Shown here one piece after another: positions 51,047 to 61,005 of a stretch of DNA of 64,000 nt. The DNA is from Anaerosolibacter carboniphilus (GTDB lineage: Bacteria > Bacillota > Clostridia > Peptostreptococcales > Thermotaleaceae). The notes below the pieces were generated by a model, which was given only the letters and a program-made list of their open reading frames with translations, did no database searches and had not been told where the DNA came from. Location: NCBI RefSeq assembly GCF_014205875.1, contig NZ_JACHEN010000025.1, positions 23,979-87,978 on the forward strand, in the 5' to 3' direction. A program made the translations under genes and the position numbers. The stretch's first letter is position 1. The number at the start of each line of letters is the position of its first letter.

Positions 51047-51517
51047 CTATTTTACGATTTTACTCAAAAATGTGAATTCTTGCTGTAAAGAGATGTTCTT
51101 CTTCCTACATAAGTATCCAATGACAGCTAAAATACTGTTGTGAGGAATAAAGAACAATAATCTTAACCATTCATCGGACATGATATAGGCAATATTCAAA
51201 TCGAAAAAGATATATATACATCCCTCTGTGATAATCACGACAGCATAGGAAATCAACGCAGCAATCAATGCTGTAGGAAGATTTACCCCAATCAAGATAC
51301 ACATATAGGTTACAATCGTTATAAATTGTGCCACAGTATGTACGCCGAAATCCATATATCTCCGAATAAAATATGCCGTTAGACCTTGCAATATCCCTGC
51401 CAAAATGATTTTTTTCCACGATGTTCTTACCCCTAGAAGGGATAATCCTGCCCAAAGAATCAGGATTGCCTCCGGTATTGCCCCCAATAATAAAACCTTT
51501 ACCGGTAAAATATCCAT
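51047..51517 (-). CDS. Membrane protein of five helices, function unknown
   Basis: The 156-residue protein is very hydrophobic (MDILPVKVLLLGAIPEAILI through LLFFIPHNSILAVIGYLC) with a short basic C-terminus. The pattern recalls the membrane half of accessory-gene-regulator type sensor proteins, but no kinase domain follows and I cannot assign it. AAAGGAGATATAGGAAT precedes ATG 51517. It lies upstream of the FMN riboswitch on the same strand. Confidence 0.65.
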   Translation of the reverse strand: MDILPVKVLLLGAIPEAILILWAGLSLLGVRTSWKKIILAGILQGLTAYFIRRYMDFGVHTVAQFITIVTYMCILIGVNLPTALIAALISYAVVIITEGCIYIFFDLNIAYIMSDEWLRLLFFIPHNSILAVIGYLCRKKNISLQQEFTFLSKIVK

Positions 51518-51538
51518 ATTCCTATATCTCCTTTATAT

Positions 51539-51656
51539 GTTAGTGGTTAGACATTAGTGGTCAGTGGCAAAAAACTAATCCTACATCATTTACTATTCAC
51601 ATGGTCTTGCCCTAATCCGCTTTCTTGTTTTTTTATAAACTACTAACGACTAACCC
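51539..51656. repeat. Low-complexity palindrome at the amidohydrolase stop
   Basis: GTTAGTGGTTAGACATTAGT at 51539 is mirrored by ACTACTAACGACTAACCCC at about 51637-51656. On the amidohydrolase transcript the element starts inside the stop codon (GGT TAG). Confidence 0.7.
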
Positions 51657-52810
51657 CTCTTATAAACCACTTTCCCATCGATCACTGTATAATCGACCTT
51701 GGATTGCAATGCAAATGGATGTCCATCCCAGATCACAAGGTCCGCATCCTTTCCTTCTCGAATGCTGCCTATCCTATGATCAATACCCAGAATCTCCGCA
51801 GCGTTGATGGTAATTGCTTTCAATGCTTCTTCCTCATCCATACCAGCCTTTACAGCCAAAGCTGCACACATGGGCAGGTATTGGAGAGGAATCACAGGAT
51901 GATCTGTCATAATGGCAATCTTCACCCCTGCCCTACTTAAAACGCCTGCTGTTTCAAAGGTTAAATTCTTCAACTCATATTTTGAACGCTCACCAAAGCT
52001 TGGCCCTACTACGGCATACAAGCCTTCCTCTTTGATATGTTCTACAATGAGATGCCCTTCTGTACAATGCTCTAAAGTAACCTTCACATCAAATTCCTTT
52101 GCAATACGTATCGCTGTAAAAATATCATCGGCACGATGGGCATGAGCCTTTAGAGGAATCTCTCCCCTTAGCACTGGCTGAAGCGCCTCCATTTTCATAT
52201 CGAAGCTCGGTTTTTTAGATGGATCCTCCAAGGAAGCCTTCAATTTTGCCCCATATTCCTTGGCCTTAAACAGTGTATCTCTCAAAATGGCTGCTGTTGC
52301 CATTCTTGTACTGGGTGATTGTTTTTTATCATGATATACTCTTTTGGGATTCTCTCCAAAAGCGCATTTCATGGCAATCGGATCCTTAATAATCATATTA
52401 TCTATCCTATCTCCATAGGTCTTTATAGCAACAAATTGCCCCCCAATCACATTGGCACTTCCCGGCCCCGTAGCTACGGAAGTGACTCCTCCTTCATAAG
52501 CCTCCCGAAAGGTTCTATCCATGGGATTGATGGCATCAATAGCGCGCAAATGGGGTGTTACAGGATCTGTCGCCTCGTTTCCATCTGCACCTTCAAACCC
52601 TATGGCATCCTCCCACATCCCTAGATGACAATGGGCATCTATAATCCCCGGAGTGATAATCTTTCCTGCCGCATCAATCACCTCAGCATCTAAAGGTACC
52701 ACCATATCTTCTCCAATTTCTTTGATTTTTCCATCCTCAATTAAAATACTTGCCTTGTCATAAACCCTTCCCTCCATGGTCAGGATCATTCCATCTTTAA
52801 TCAAAATCAT
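51650..52810 (-). CDS. Amidohydrolase-family protein (imidazolonepropionase-like)
   Basis: The 386-residue protein has metal ligands DAHCHLG near residue 60, HAHRADD near 215, LEHCTEGH near 240 and MTDHPV near 295. The C-terminal GSIREGKDADLVIWDGHPFA closes the composite beta-sandwich of the amidohydrolase superfamily. The length and motifs resemble imidazolonepropionase-related or prolidase-like family members, but the substrate is not defined by sequence. MILIKDGMILTM (ATG 52810) follows TAGGAGGAAAGCAT; the 20-residue extension is not translated. Confidence 0.88.
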   Translation of the reverse strand: MILIKDGMILTMEGRVYDKASILIEDGKIKEIGEDMVVPLDAEVIDAAGKIITPGIIDAHCHLGMWEDAIGFEGADGNEATDPVTPHLRAIDAINPMDRTFREAYEGGVTSVATGPGSANVIGGQFVAIKTYGDRIDNMIIKDPIAMKCAFGENPKRVYHDKKQSPSTRMATAAILRDTLFKAKEYGAKLKASLEDPSKKPSFDMKMEALQPVLRGEIPLKAHAHRADDIFTAIRIAKEFDVKVTLEHCTEGHLIVEHIKEEGLYAVVGPSFGERSKYELKNLTFETAGVLSRAGVKIAIMTDHPVIPLQYLPMCAALAVKAGMDEEEALKAITINAAEILGIDHRIGSIREGKDADLVIWDGHPFALQSKVDYTVIDGKVVYKRG

Positions 52811-52976
52811 ATGCTTTCCTCCTAATCTATTACAGTATAGCTTGCTTATATTCCATGGAAAGAACTCCATCTACAAGCTACACAGAAACTACTAATAATT
52901 GTAAAACCATACTGTTACTTTTTCTACACTGATTCAATAAATCCTTCAAAGAATCTTGTTTGGAAAAATAATGCAT

Positions 52977-53105
52977 TAGCTGTCAGTCGCCAGTCACCGG
53001 CTTCCAGCTATAAAGTAAGCCTTTGTAGCGGGGACTTCAGTCCCCAAAAGGACTTTTAATGAATTTAAACCAGTTTTTTACAACTGGCAGCTGGTGACTG
53101 ACGAC
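52977..53105. repeat. Nested palindrome with CAGTCACC arms
   Basis: AGCTGTCAGTCGCCAGTCACC at the left matches, in reverse complement, AGCTGGTGACTGACGAC at the right. Inside sits the small hairpin GGGGACTTCAGTCCCC. The spacer 52811-53228 has no gene. Confidence 0.7.
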
Positions 53106-53228
53106 AATAAAAAAACTATTTTTACATCTATCAAAATGTATTATAATATAACTAGACTTATTAAAAATTTTTAAACGTTACAAAATAATAAGCTATTTAA
53201 TAGCAATGGATCTGAAAGGAGTTTTTCA

Positions 53229-53891
53229 ATGAAAAAGGGAGATTTTTTGTGGTTATTATCCTTACTTGCGGTATCCGCTATCTTACTTAGTCCCGCAACC
53301 CATGGTGCTTTCATTGCCATGACAAAGGCCCATCCCTATCTTATGGGATTTATCAAAGTAGCGATCCTTGCTACCATGGGTGAGCTGCTTGCCATTCGCA
53401 TTGTGGTGGGGAAATGGGTTCAACCCGTAGGGCTTTTTTGGCGCATGGTGATTTGGGGCTTCTTTGGTATGGCCTTTGCCGTAGCATTTCCTATCTTTGA
53501 TGCCGGCGTCCGCGGCGCCATCGGTGCAGGATTGATCTCTGATTTCGGTGGTAGTAAACTTGCAACTGCTTTTTTCATCAGTACATTTATGAATCTCATT
53601 TTTGCACCAACTTTTATGGGATTACATCGTATCACAGACACCTATATCGAACTATGTAATGGCAAGGCTGCCAACTTAAACAAGGTTTCTATTCATCAAG
53701 TAGTTGAACATATCGATTGGAAAATCCTTGTTTCCTTTGTATATTTAAAGACCATTCCACTTTTCTGGATTCCTGCTCACACCATTACATTCCTGCTTCC
53801 ACCAGAGTATAGGGTATTGATGTCAGCATTCTTGTCCATCGCCCTTGGCGGTATCCTTTCCTTTGTTAAGAAAAAGGGACAGAAGGCATAA
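53229..53891 (+). CDS. Membrane protein, possibly Mpv17/PMP22-like
   Basis: The 220-residue protein has four or five membrane helices and a C-terminal block WKILVSFVYLKTIPLFWIPA, TITFLLPPEYRVLMSAFLSI that resembles the Mpv17/PMP22 family. The match is from memory of the pattern only. Its function in bacteria is unknown. GAAAGGAGTTTTTCA precedes ATG 53229. It is a lone plus-strand gene. Confidence 0.6.
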   Translation: MKKGDFLWLLSLLAVSAILLSPATHGAFIAMTKAHPYLMGFIKVAILATMGELLAIRIVVGKWVQPVGLFWRMVIWGFFGMAFAVAFPIFDAGVRGAIGAGLISDFGGSKLATAFFISTFMNLIFAPTFMGLHRITDTYIELCNGKAANLNKVSIHQVVEHIDWKILVSFVYLKTIPLFWIPAHTITFLLPPEYRVLMSAFLSIALGGILSFVKKKGQKA

Positions 53892-54005
53892 GAGCAGTTG
53901 AAAGTTGTAAGTTAAAAACAAAAGAAAAACATACGTGAGCGGGGCCGAAGCCCTGCTTTCTCTATGTCTAGTCTCTATCCATCCATCATTATATTTCTGG
54001 ACAAA

Positions 54006-54180
54006 ACGGTCGGACAGGGTCGTCCGACCCTACGAAAAATTTAGTCTAGTATGCTTGGTAGGGGCGATTCATGAATCGCCCTTTAACCGCAGCAACCACC
54101 TACCTGTCATCCTGAGTAGACCATTGGGCGTCTGCAATGGTCATTGACAACGAAACGGACGTACAATGCACGCTCCTACG
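54006..54180. repeat. Composite of three palindrome families
   Basis: Within 175 bases lie GGTCGGACAGGGTCGTCCGACC (54008-54029, arms GGTCGGAC/GTCCGACC), GTAGGGGCGATTCATGAATCGCC (54058-54080), half of the GTCATCCTGAG element (54114-54124) and AACGGACGTACAATGCACGC (54153). The spacer 53892-54233 has no gene. Confidence 0.75.
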
Positions 54181-54233
54181 ATTTTTCGATCTTAATCTGG
54201 GCACTTTATTATGCATCCTTTATCTGATGCATT

Positions 54234-54263
54234 AAGAGCCTGCATGAAAAAATGCAGACTCTT
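54234..54263 (-). terminator. Hairpin after ppaX
   Basis: On the minus strand AAGAGTCTGCAT / ATGCAGGCTCTT (one G-U) with a six-base loop; only a weak T tract. Confidence 0.65.
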
Positions 54264-54266
54264 GTG

Positions 54267-54917
54267 TTATTTCCTATTCAATTCCTCAATAATCTCTACC
54301 AATTCCTCCATGCTGTCAATCACATAATCCGGTTTGTGGACCATATAGATCTCTGGCGGCAGAGCACTCCAGCTTACGACCGCAGAAATGATGCCTGCAT
54401 TTTGGGCACATTGGATATCAAAGGGGCTATCCCCGATCATGATAGCTTCTTCCGGCGTTCCACCCATGGCCTCAAGTGCCATTCGTGCTGGAGTAGGATC
54501 TGGTTTGTGGCGATCCGTATCATCGGCACCGATCATACATTCAAAATATGACTCTAGATGGAAGTGCTTTAGCCCCCTCAATGCCGATTCATTGAGCCTG
54601 GAAGTTACCACAGCCAATTTATAGCCCTGTTCATATAGGCTTTTTACAACTTCCTTTACCCCCGTATGGATGGTAATCAGACGATCAAAATTCTCAATCT
54701 GATAACGCCTGTAAGTTTCAATAGCTTCCTCCACGCAATCCTTGCATTCCCGCTCTAACGTTATTCTCAAAATCTCGCCGAAGGATTCCAGTATATATTC
54801 CCTGGTAACCTCTTTATTTAAATGCTGCCGATATGTATGCTGAAAGGACTCAATAATTAGATTATTGGTATCTAACAAAGTTCCATCCAAATCGAATAAT
54901 ATGTATTTTATAGTCAT
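54267..54917 (-). CDS. ppaX: HAD-family pyrophosphatase PpaX-like
   Basis: The 216-residue protein has the HAD motif I FDLDGTLLDTNNLIIESFQH at residues 7-25, motif II VVTSRL near 103, and motifs III/IV KPDPTP and IMIGDSPFDIQCAQNAG. The opening and length match PpaX, which hydrolyses pyrophosphate released when HPr(Ser-P) is dephosphorylated. HPr kinase is not adjacent here, so a phosphoglycolate-phosphatase-like role is possible. AAGGAGATAATT precedes ATG 54917. Confidence 0.8.
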   Translation of the reverse strand: MTIKYILFDLDGTLLDTNNLIIESFQHTYRQHLNKEVTREYILESFGEILRITLERECKDCVEEAIETYRRYQIENFDRLITIHTGVKEVVKSLYEQGYKLAVVTSRLNESALRGLKHFHLESYFECMIGADDTDRHKPDPTPARMALEAMGGTPEEAIMIGDSPFDIQCAQNAGIISAVVSWSALPPEIYMVHKPDYVIDSMEELVEIIEELNRK

Positions 54918-54936
54918 AATTATCTCCTTTCCGCTG

Positions 54937-57099
54937 TTATTCTTCTATCCCCTTCATACTCAAGGATACCTTGCCTCGCTCTAAATCTACCTTTAGAACA
55001 CGCACCTTCACCACGTCCCCTACTGATACTACCTCCATAGGGTTTTTCACGTATTTGTCACTTAATTCCGAAATGTGTACCAATCCATCATTCTTCACAC
55101 CTATATCCACAAAAGCACCAAAATCAATAACATTTCGCACCGTACCCGTCAAAACCATGTCGGCTTTTAAATCCTCCAGCTTTAATACATCATTTCTCAG
55201 GATAGGCTTTGGCATTTCATCCCTTGGATCCCTACCTGGTTTTTGGATCTCTTTCAAGATATCCCTTAAGGTTGGAATACCCATTTCCAGTTCACCAGCT
55301 AAGGTTCCCAAGTCTACCTCTCCCAATTTATCCTGAAGGTCATTCAATTTTCTATTTTTCATATCCACCAATGTATAGCCTAGTTTATCCAAAAGCTTTT
55401 CCGCTGCTTCATAGGACTCAGGATGTACCGCCGTATTATCTAAAACATGCTTGCCTTCTGGAATTCTTAAGAAGCCTGCACATTGCTCAAAGGCAGCAGG
55501 ACCTAGTCTTGGAACCTTCAGCAATTCTTTTCTATTTGTAAATTTGCCATTATCTTCCCTATATTTTACAATATTGGTGGCAACGGCCTTACTAATGCCC
55601 GCAATATATTGAAGCAAGGAAGGGGAAGCCGTATTTAAATCCACTCCAACACTGTTTACCGCATCCTCTACCACGCCTTTTAGGGTTTCGCTTAGACGAG
55701 ATTGATTTACATCATGCTGATACTGACCTACGCCGATGCTCTTCGGATCAATCTTCACCAATTCCGCCAGTGGATCCTGGAGCCTTCTTCCAATGGAAAT
55801 GGCACCCCTTAAGGATACATTGATATCTGGATATTCCTCAGCAGCCAACTTAGAAGCCGAATATACCGAAGCACCAGCCTCATTGACGATCAAATAATAG
55901 ATTGGCATCTTTATAGATTTTAACATCTCGGCCACAAACATTTCAGACTCCCTGGAAGCAGTTCCATTTCCTATGGCGATGACATTGACTCCATGCTTTT
56001 CAATCAAAGCCAGCAATTCTTTTTTTGCCTTCACCTCATCGCTTTGGGGGGCTGTAGGATAAACCGTCGTTGTATCCAAAAGCTTGCCCGTTTCATCTAC
56101 TACAGCAATCTTGCATCCCGTACGATATGCCGGGTCAAAACCCATGACCACCATGTTCTTCACTGGTGGTTGGAGAAGTAGGTTTTTTAGATTGGTACCA
56201 AATACCTTGATGGCCTTTTCTTCAGCCCGTTCTGTCAAGTCATTTCGGATCTCTCGCTCTATGGATGGGGCAATCAACCTCTTGTATCCATCTTCGGCCG
56301 CAAGGGCAACATGGTCTGCGCTAATGCTCCGCTTGGCTTTCACAGTTTCTTTTTTCAAGAAATATAAAATATCCTCCTCCGGAGCATGGATCTTTACCTT
56401 CAAAAACTTCTCTTTCTCTCCTCTATTGATGGCCAATATCCGATGATCCGGGATCTTTTTGACAGGCTCCTTATAATCGTAATACATCTCATATACAGAC
56501 TGAGCTTCTTGATCTGCAGCATTGGAAATCATGGTGCCTTTCTCAAAGGTTAAGTTTCTGATTTTCTTGCGATATTCCGCATCGTCGGCAATCATCTCAG
56601 CAATGATATCCAGGGCTCCTTGGATAGCCTCTTCTACGGTATGTACCTCTTTTTCTTCGCTGATATAACGCTTTGCGATCTCTTCCATAAATCCATCGTA
56701 TAGGTTTTGCTCCCACATGATCTGGGCTAGGGGATCCAGTCCCTTCTCTTTGGCGATGGTTGCCCTCGTTCTACGTTTTGGTCTGTAGGGGCGATATAGA
56801 TCTTCCACTTCTGTCAAAGTTACTGCCTTCTCGATCTTTCCTTGCAGCTCATCGGTTAGCTTATCCTGCTCACCTATGAGGCGAATTACTTCTTCTTTTC
56901 TTGTCTGCAGGTTTCTTAGATACGTTAAACGGTCGAACAAATCCCTCAACACCGTATCGCTTAATTCTCCCGTCTGCTCCTTACGATATCTTGCAATGAA
57001 AGGAATCGTATTTCCTGCATCAATCAACTCTATGGTATTCCTAATCTGATGTTCCTTCAATCGAAACTCGGATATCAACTGCTTTAATATCAAATCCAC
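54937..57099 (-). CDS. tex: Tex-family RNA-binding transcription accessory protein
   Basis: The 720-residue protein has the Tex layout: N-terminal helices (NTIPFIARYRKEQTGELSDT), a YqgF/RNase-H-like core (VVMGFDPAYRTGCKIAVVDE), a helix-hairpin-helix pair (LNTASPSLLQYIAGISKAVA, LLKVPRLGPAAFEQCAGFLR) and a C-terminal S1 domain (GTVRNVIDFGAFVDIGVKND). Tex binds RNA and influences transcription and toxin expression in some bacteria. The start is GTG 57099, after AAAGGAGTGATTTTA. It lies 19 bases upstream of ppaX. Confidence 0.94.
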   Translation of the reverse strand: MDLILKQLISEFRLKEHQIRNTIELIDAGNTIPFIARYRKEQTGELSDTVLRDLFDRLTYLRNLQTRKEEVIRLIGEQDKLTDELQGKIEKAVTLTEVEDLYRPYRPKRRTRATIAKEKGLDPLAQIMWEQNLYDGFMEEIAKRYISEEKEVHTVEEAIQGALDIIAEMIADDAEYRKKIRNLTFEKGTMISNAADQEAQSVYEMYYDYKEPVKKIPDHRILAINRGEKEKFLKVKIHAPEEDILYFLKKETVKAKRSISADHVALAAEDGYKRLIAPSIEREIRNDLTERAEEKAIKVFGTNLKNLLLQPPVKNMVVMGFDPAYRTGCKIAVVDETGKLLDTTTVYPTAPQSDEVKAKKELLALIEKHGVNVIAIGNGTASRESEMFVAEMLKSIKMPIYYLIVNEAGASVYSASKLAAEEYPDINVSLRGAISIGRRLQDPLAELVKIDPKSIGVGQYQHDVNQSRLSETLKGVVEDAVNSVGVDLNTASPSLLQYIAGISKAVATNIVKYREDNGKFTNRKELLKVPRLGPAAFEQCAGFLRIPEGKHVLDNTAVHPESYEAAEKLLDKLGYTLVDMKNRKLNDLQDKLGEVDLGTLAGELEMGIPTLRDILKEIQKPGRDPRDEMPKPILRNDVLKLEDLKADMVLTGTVRNVIDFGAFVDIGVKNDGLVHISELSDKYVKNPMEVVSVGDVVKVRVLKVDLERGKVSLSMKGIEE

Positions 57100-57212
57100 T
57101 AAAATCACTCCTTTATTAGTCACCAGTTGCCAGTCTCCAACTACCAGCCATTAATCTATCCCTAATTATATAGTTGTATCCCCATGGAATCAAGGGATAA
57201 ATATGTTCATTA

Positions 57213-57239
57213 AAATAGCCGGAAGTCTCCGGCTATTTT
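57213..57239 (-). terminator. Hairpin after the chemoreceptor gene
   Basis: AAAATAGCCGGA / TCCGGCTATTTT with a three-base loop, directly at the stop codon. Confidence 0.75.
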
Positions 57240-59624
57240 CTATACTTCTTTCTCCTCATCCTCTGTATCCGTGATTTCTTCTTCCATATCCAGGGTAGCA
57301 GCGGCTTCATCCTCTTCCATTTCTATAAAAGATATCATCTGCTCCTCTTCCTCAACATTTTCTTCTTTCGCTATTTTTTCTTCAATGATTTCTTCTTCAG
57401 CAATTCCTTCTTCGATGAGTTCTTCTTCCAAAACTTCTCTTTCCTCTCCATGTTCTGCTTCATCAGTCCAGATATTCTCATCTTCTACAATCACTATGGA
57501 AGACTCTGTTTCTTCCTCTACGGTATCCTCTTGTACCTGGGAATCTTCATACTGTATTCTTATATCCCGCCGCTCCTCAATATCAAATCGTTGAATAAAA
57601 GTATCCAAATGATGTGCCATCTCACCAAGCCCTTTGATGGCCTCAGTAATCTGACGAATGGCCTGATCTTGCTCCTCCGTGCTGGCAAGAACCTCTTGAG
57701 AGCTGGCAGCAGTAGATTGGGATACATGGTTCACTTCAAGAATAGATTGCTCTACTAGGTCCATACCCGCTGTAAGCTCCTGGATGGCCCCTGTAAAGCT
57801 TTCTACCTCATGGGCCACTTTTTGAGTTTCTTGAATAATATCATGGAAGGATTGAGTTGTTCCACGAACCACCTTGGTTCCATTCCTTGCACCCTCCAAG
57901 CTGGATTCCATGGCTTTTACAGCTCGGTCTGTCTCTTTTTCGATTTTCTTAATCAATTCCACAATGCTGATGGTTGCCTTCGCTGACTGCTCCGCCAGTT
58001 TTCTAACCTCGTCAGCCACTACAGAGAAGCCTCTACCATGCTCTCCCGCCCTGGCCGCTTCAATGGCTGCATTGAGTGCTAATAAATTGGTTTGATCGGA
58101 GATTTGCTTAATCAACTGGACGATGTCCCCAATTTGGTAAGTGTGGACGCTAAGTTCTTTTATTAACGTTGCCGATTGCCCCACAGTTTCATCAATAGAC
58201 TTCATCGTCTTCACAATTTCCTCAATATCCTGGGCGCCATTCCTTGCTAATTCTGAGGCATAGGTGGATGACTTCAATATTTCTGTTGCATTATCTGATA
58301 CACTACGAACCCCTTCAATCATTTGGTTAACAACCTCAGTGCTGGTTTCAACGCTATGCATCTGCTTCTCCGTGCCCCCTGCAACGTCATTGATGGCAGC
58401 TGTAATCTCCGAAGCCGCTTCTGCCATAAGCTGGGCATTGCTTTCCAGCTCCTTTGTTGAACGATTGATCTGCAAGGAAGCATGGCTTACATCCTGAATA
58501 AGCTCTGATAGCGAATCTACCATGTCGTTAAAAGCTTGCTGAAGCAAGCCCACCTCATTCTTGGCATTCACCTGAATACGCTCTGTGAGCTTTCCTTCCT
58601 TGATTTTATTAACCACCTTCAACATGTCAGTAATAGGCTTGGTAAATGCCCTAGCAAAAAAGCTGCTTCCCAAAATACTTAACAAAATAACAACCAATGA
58701 AATTACAATGACTCTAATTAATGCTGCCATGCCTTGAGATATAATTTCACTGTATTGCTGTTCTACCAGTACACCCCACCTGGTGGACGACACTGGTGCA
58801 TAGCCTCCAACCACTTTTCGTCCTTCATCATCCTGATAGATTTCTACATCACTTTTTCCTTCGATAACACTGGCCACTCCTTTAATCCCCTGTTCTAAGG
58901 CATTTTGCTTTGCTAATACCTTCTCTTTAAACTGGGGATGGGCAATGATGTTTCCTTTCTTGTCTACAATATAGCTATAACCTGTCTCACCCATCTTCAT
59001 ATCTTTGGTAAGATAAAAGAGTCGGTCCAATCTTAAGTCAACAGCAATCACACCTGTCTGTCCTGAAACCATGCTTTCTATGGGCATAGATATAATGATA
59101 ATTGGCATCTTTGAGTCTTCATCAATAAATGTATCTGATATGTAAGTTTTCCCCGCGGCAGACTCCTTGAACCAATCTGTATTCTTATAATTTTTTCCAT
59201 CATCTCTTCGTGAGTTGGTAGATGCGGCAATATTTCCATCCATGTCAGTAATATATGCAGATTTAAATTGTACGTTTTTGCTGACTACCTTGCCAAGGGA
59301 AATATTTTTTTCATATTTGTCCAGATTCTCAAAGTCTATGATGGCAGCCACCGTCTTCATCGCATCAAGAGAACTGGTTATATATAAATCTACCTGTTGG
59401 GCAACCACCTTGGCCATTATTTTGTTCGCTTCTTTTTTATTTTCCAGCAAATCTTGGACATCACTACGATAGTTCATGATTCCGATGGAAGTGACTGTCA
59501 ACGTAATAATCAGAACAATCACTGCAGCAAGCTGCACAACCATTCTCGACGTTGCTTGTGCGCGTATTCCTGTGTTTACAGAAATCGCTTTTTCCTTCTT
59601 CATTCCCTTAATCTTCAACTTCAT
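57240..59624 (-). CDS. Methyl-accepting chemotaxis protein with dCache sensor
   Basis: The 794-residue receptor has TM1 near residue 30-52, a ~260-residue extracytoplasmic sensor of the dCache type ([40 protein letters not shown]), TM2 near 310-330, HAMP, and a signalling hairpin tip [40 protein letters not shown]. After the coiled coil comes an unusual ~110-residue Glu-rich tail ([20 protein letters not shown]). There is no obvious CheR-docking pentapeptide at its end. ATG 59624 is used; a GTG at 59633 is too close to GGGGAG. Confidence 0.93.
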   Translation of the reverse strand: MKLKIKGMKKEKAISVNTGIRAQATSRMVVQLAAVIVLIITLTVTSIGIMNYRSDVQDLLENKKEANKIMAKVVAQQVDLYITSSLDAMKTVAAIIDFENLDKYEKNISLGKVVSKNVQFKSAYITDMDGNIAASTNSRRDDGKNYKNTDWFKESAAGKTYISDTFIDEDSKMPIIIISMPIESMVSGQTGVIAVDLRLDRLFYLTKDMKMGETGYSYIVDKKGNIIAHPQFKEKVLAKQNALEQGIKGVASVIEGKSDVEIYQDDEGRKVVGGYAPVSSTRWGVLVEQQYSEIISQGMAALIRVIVISLVVILLSILGSSFFARAFTKPITDMLKVVNKIKEGKLTERIQVNAKNEVGLLQQAFNDMVDSLSELIQDVSHASLQINRSTKELESNAQLMAEAASEITAAINDVAGGTEKQMHSVETSTEVVNQMIEGVRSVSDNATEILKSSTYASELARNGAQDIEEIVKTMKSIDETVGQSATLIKELSVHTYQIGDIVQLIKQISDQTNLLALNAAIEAARAGEHGRGFSVVADEVRKLAEQSAKATISIVELIKKIEKETDRAVKAMESSLEGARNGTKVVRGTTQSFHDIIQETQKVAHEVESFTGAIQELTAGMDLVEQSILEVNHVSQSTAASSQEVLASTEEQDQAIRQITEAIKGLGEMAHHLDTFIQRFDIEERRDIRIQYEDSQVQEDTVEEETESSIVIVEDENIWTDEAEHGEEREVLEEELIEEGIAEEEIIEEKIAKEENVEEEEQMISFIEMEEDEAAATLDMEEEITDTEDEEKEV

Positions 59625-59796
59625 CTTATCCACTCCCCTTTTTGCGGTGCCCTATCCTATACATTACTGACGAAAAAATTATTTTTTATATATATTCTCT
59701 ACATAATCAATTTTCCCTTTCAAAATTGTCAATTTATTAAATTCTTTGTAATATTGTGTCTATTTTACTAGAAAAATTCATAAAAAAACTCGGCAT

Positions 59797-60904
59797 TTAT
59801 ACCGAGTTTTTGTTTTTTAGATACTCATCAATAAACAAATCAATGTCTCCATCCATGACGCCTTGCACATTGCCGATCTCCGCGTTGGTTCTATGATCTT
59901 TTACAAGGTTATAGGGATGGAATACATAGGAGCGAATTTGACTGCCCCACGCGATCTGGTTATAGTCACCTTTTAAATCCTCAATCTTTTCCTTTTGTTC
60001 CCGTTCCTTTAATTCTATCAACTTACCCTTCAACATTTTCATGGCCGTATCCCTATTGCTGTGCTGTGAGCGCTCATTTTGGCATTGAACCACGATCCCT
60101 GTTGGAAGATGGGTAATACGTATGGCGGATTCCGTTTTATTTACGTGTTGTCCTCCAGCACCGCTGGCACGATAGGTGTCCACCTTCAAATCGCTGGGAT
60201 TGATTTCAATATCAATGCTTTCATCAATATCTGGCATCACATCCACAGAAGCAAAGGAGGTATGCCTTTTTCCCGACGGATCAAAGGGAGAAATCCTTAC
60301 AATCCGATGAACGCCCTTTTCGCTCTTCAAATAGCCGTAGGCGTTTTCTCCTTCAATCAACAGGGTGACACTCTTGATTCCAGCCTCTGTATCCGGTAAA
60401 ATATCCAGCGTTCTCACCCGATATCCCCTTTTCTCCGCCCAACGGGTATACATGCGCAGGAGCATCTCTGCCCAATCCTGTGAATCCAAGCCACCAGCGC
60501 CTGCATGGATGGATAAAATGGCATTGCTATGATCATATTCTCCAGACAAAAGGGTTTCAACCTTCATCTTATCGATATCCATCTGGAGTTTCTCCACGCC
60601 CTTTTGAATCTCATCTTCAAGAGATGGATCCTCTTCTTCCATGGCCATCTCCACCAATACCAGGAGATCCTCCCAGCTCTGGTATAGTTCAGCAAATCTT
60701 CCCTGCCTATCCTTATACCCTTTCAACTGCTGTAGTATTTTTTGAGCCTCTTGAGGATCATCCCAAAAGCTTTGTTCTACAGCCTTTGCCTCTAATTCTT
60801 CAATACGATTTTCTAATGTAGTAATGTCAAAGAGAAACCCTCAAATCTTTTAAAGGCTCCTCCAGCAGATTCAATTCATACTTTATTTGCTCCAACTGGA
60901 TCAC
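59797..60904 (-). CDS. prfB: Peptide chain release factor 2, with programmed +1 frameshift
   Basis: RF2 releases the chain at UGA and UAA. The frame starts at GTG 60904 (VIQLEQIKYELNLLEEPLKD, LRVSL) and meets an in-frame TGA at 60829-60827. The slippery CTT TGA C with an upstream AGGG is the classical prfB +1 site, and translation continues as DITTLENRIEELEAKAVEQS. The joined protein is about 368 residues with SPF (VRISPFDPSGKRH) for stop-codon reading and GGQ (ASGAGGQHVNKTES) for hydrolysis. AAGGATGTGAGAAA precedes the start. It lies 101 bases after secA, the same order as in other Firmicutes. Confidence 0.95.
60826..60840 (-). promoter_or_regulatory. prfB frameshift site
   Basis: On the minus strand AGGGTTTCTCTTTGAC: an internal Shine-Dalgarno-like AGGG, then CTT TGA C. 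Low RF2 slows reading of UGA and allows the ribosome to slip forward one base, so RF2 regulates its own level. Confidence 0.93.
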
Positions 60905-60917
60905 TTTCTCACATCCT

Positions 60918-61005
60918 TATTTCGTTAGTTGTAAGTCGTTAGTGGTCAAATATATATCTACCAAGTGGTTTTTGCCACTATCTACTAACCTCTATCCACT
61001 AACCC
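60918..61005. repeat. Low-complexity palindrome between secA and prfB
   Basis: CGTTAGTTGTAAGTCGTTAG is mirrored by CTACTAACCTCTATCCACTA. On the transcript it begins directly after the secA stop codon. No separate terminator is visible, so secA and prfB may be co-transcribed through it. Confidence 0.7.
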
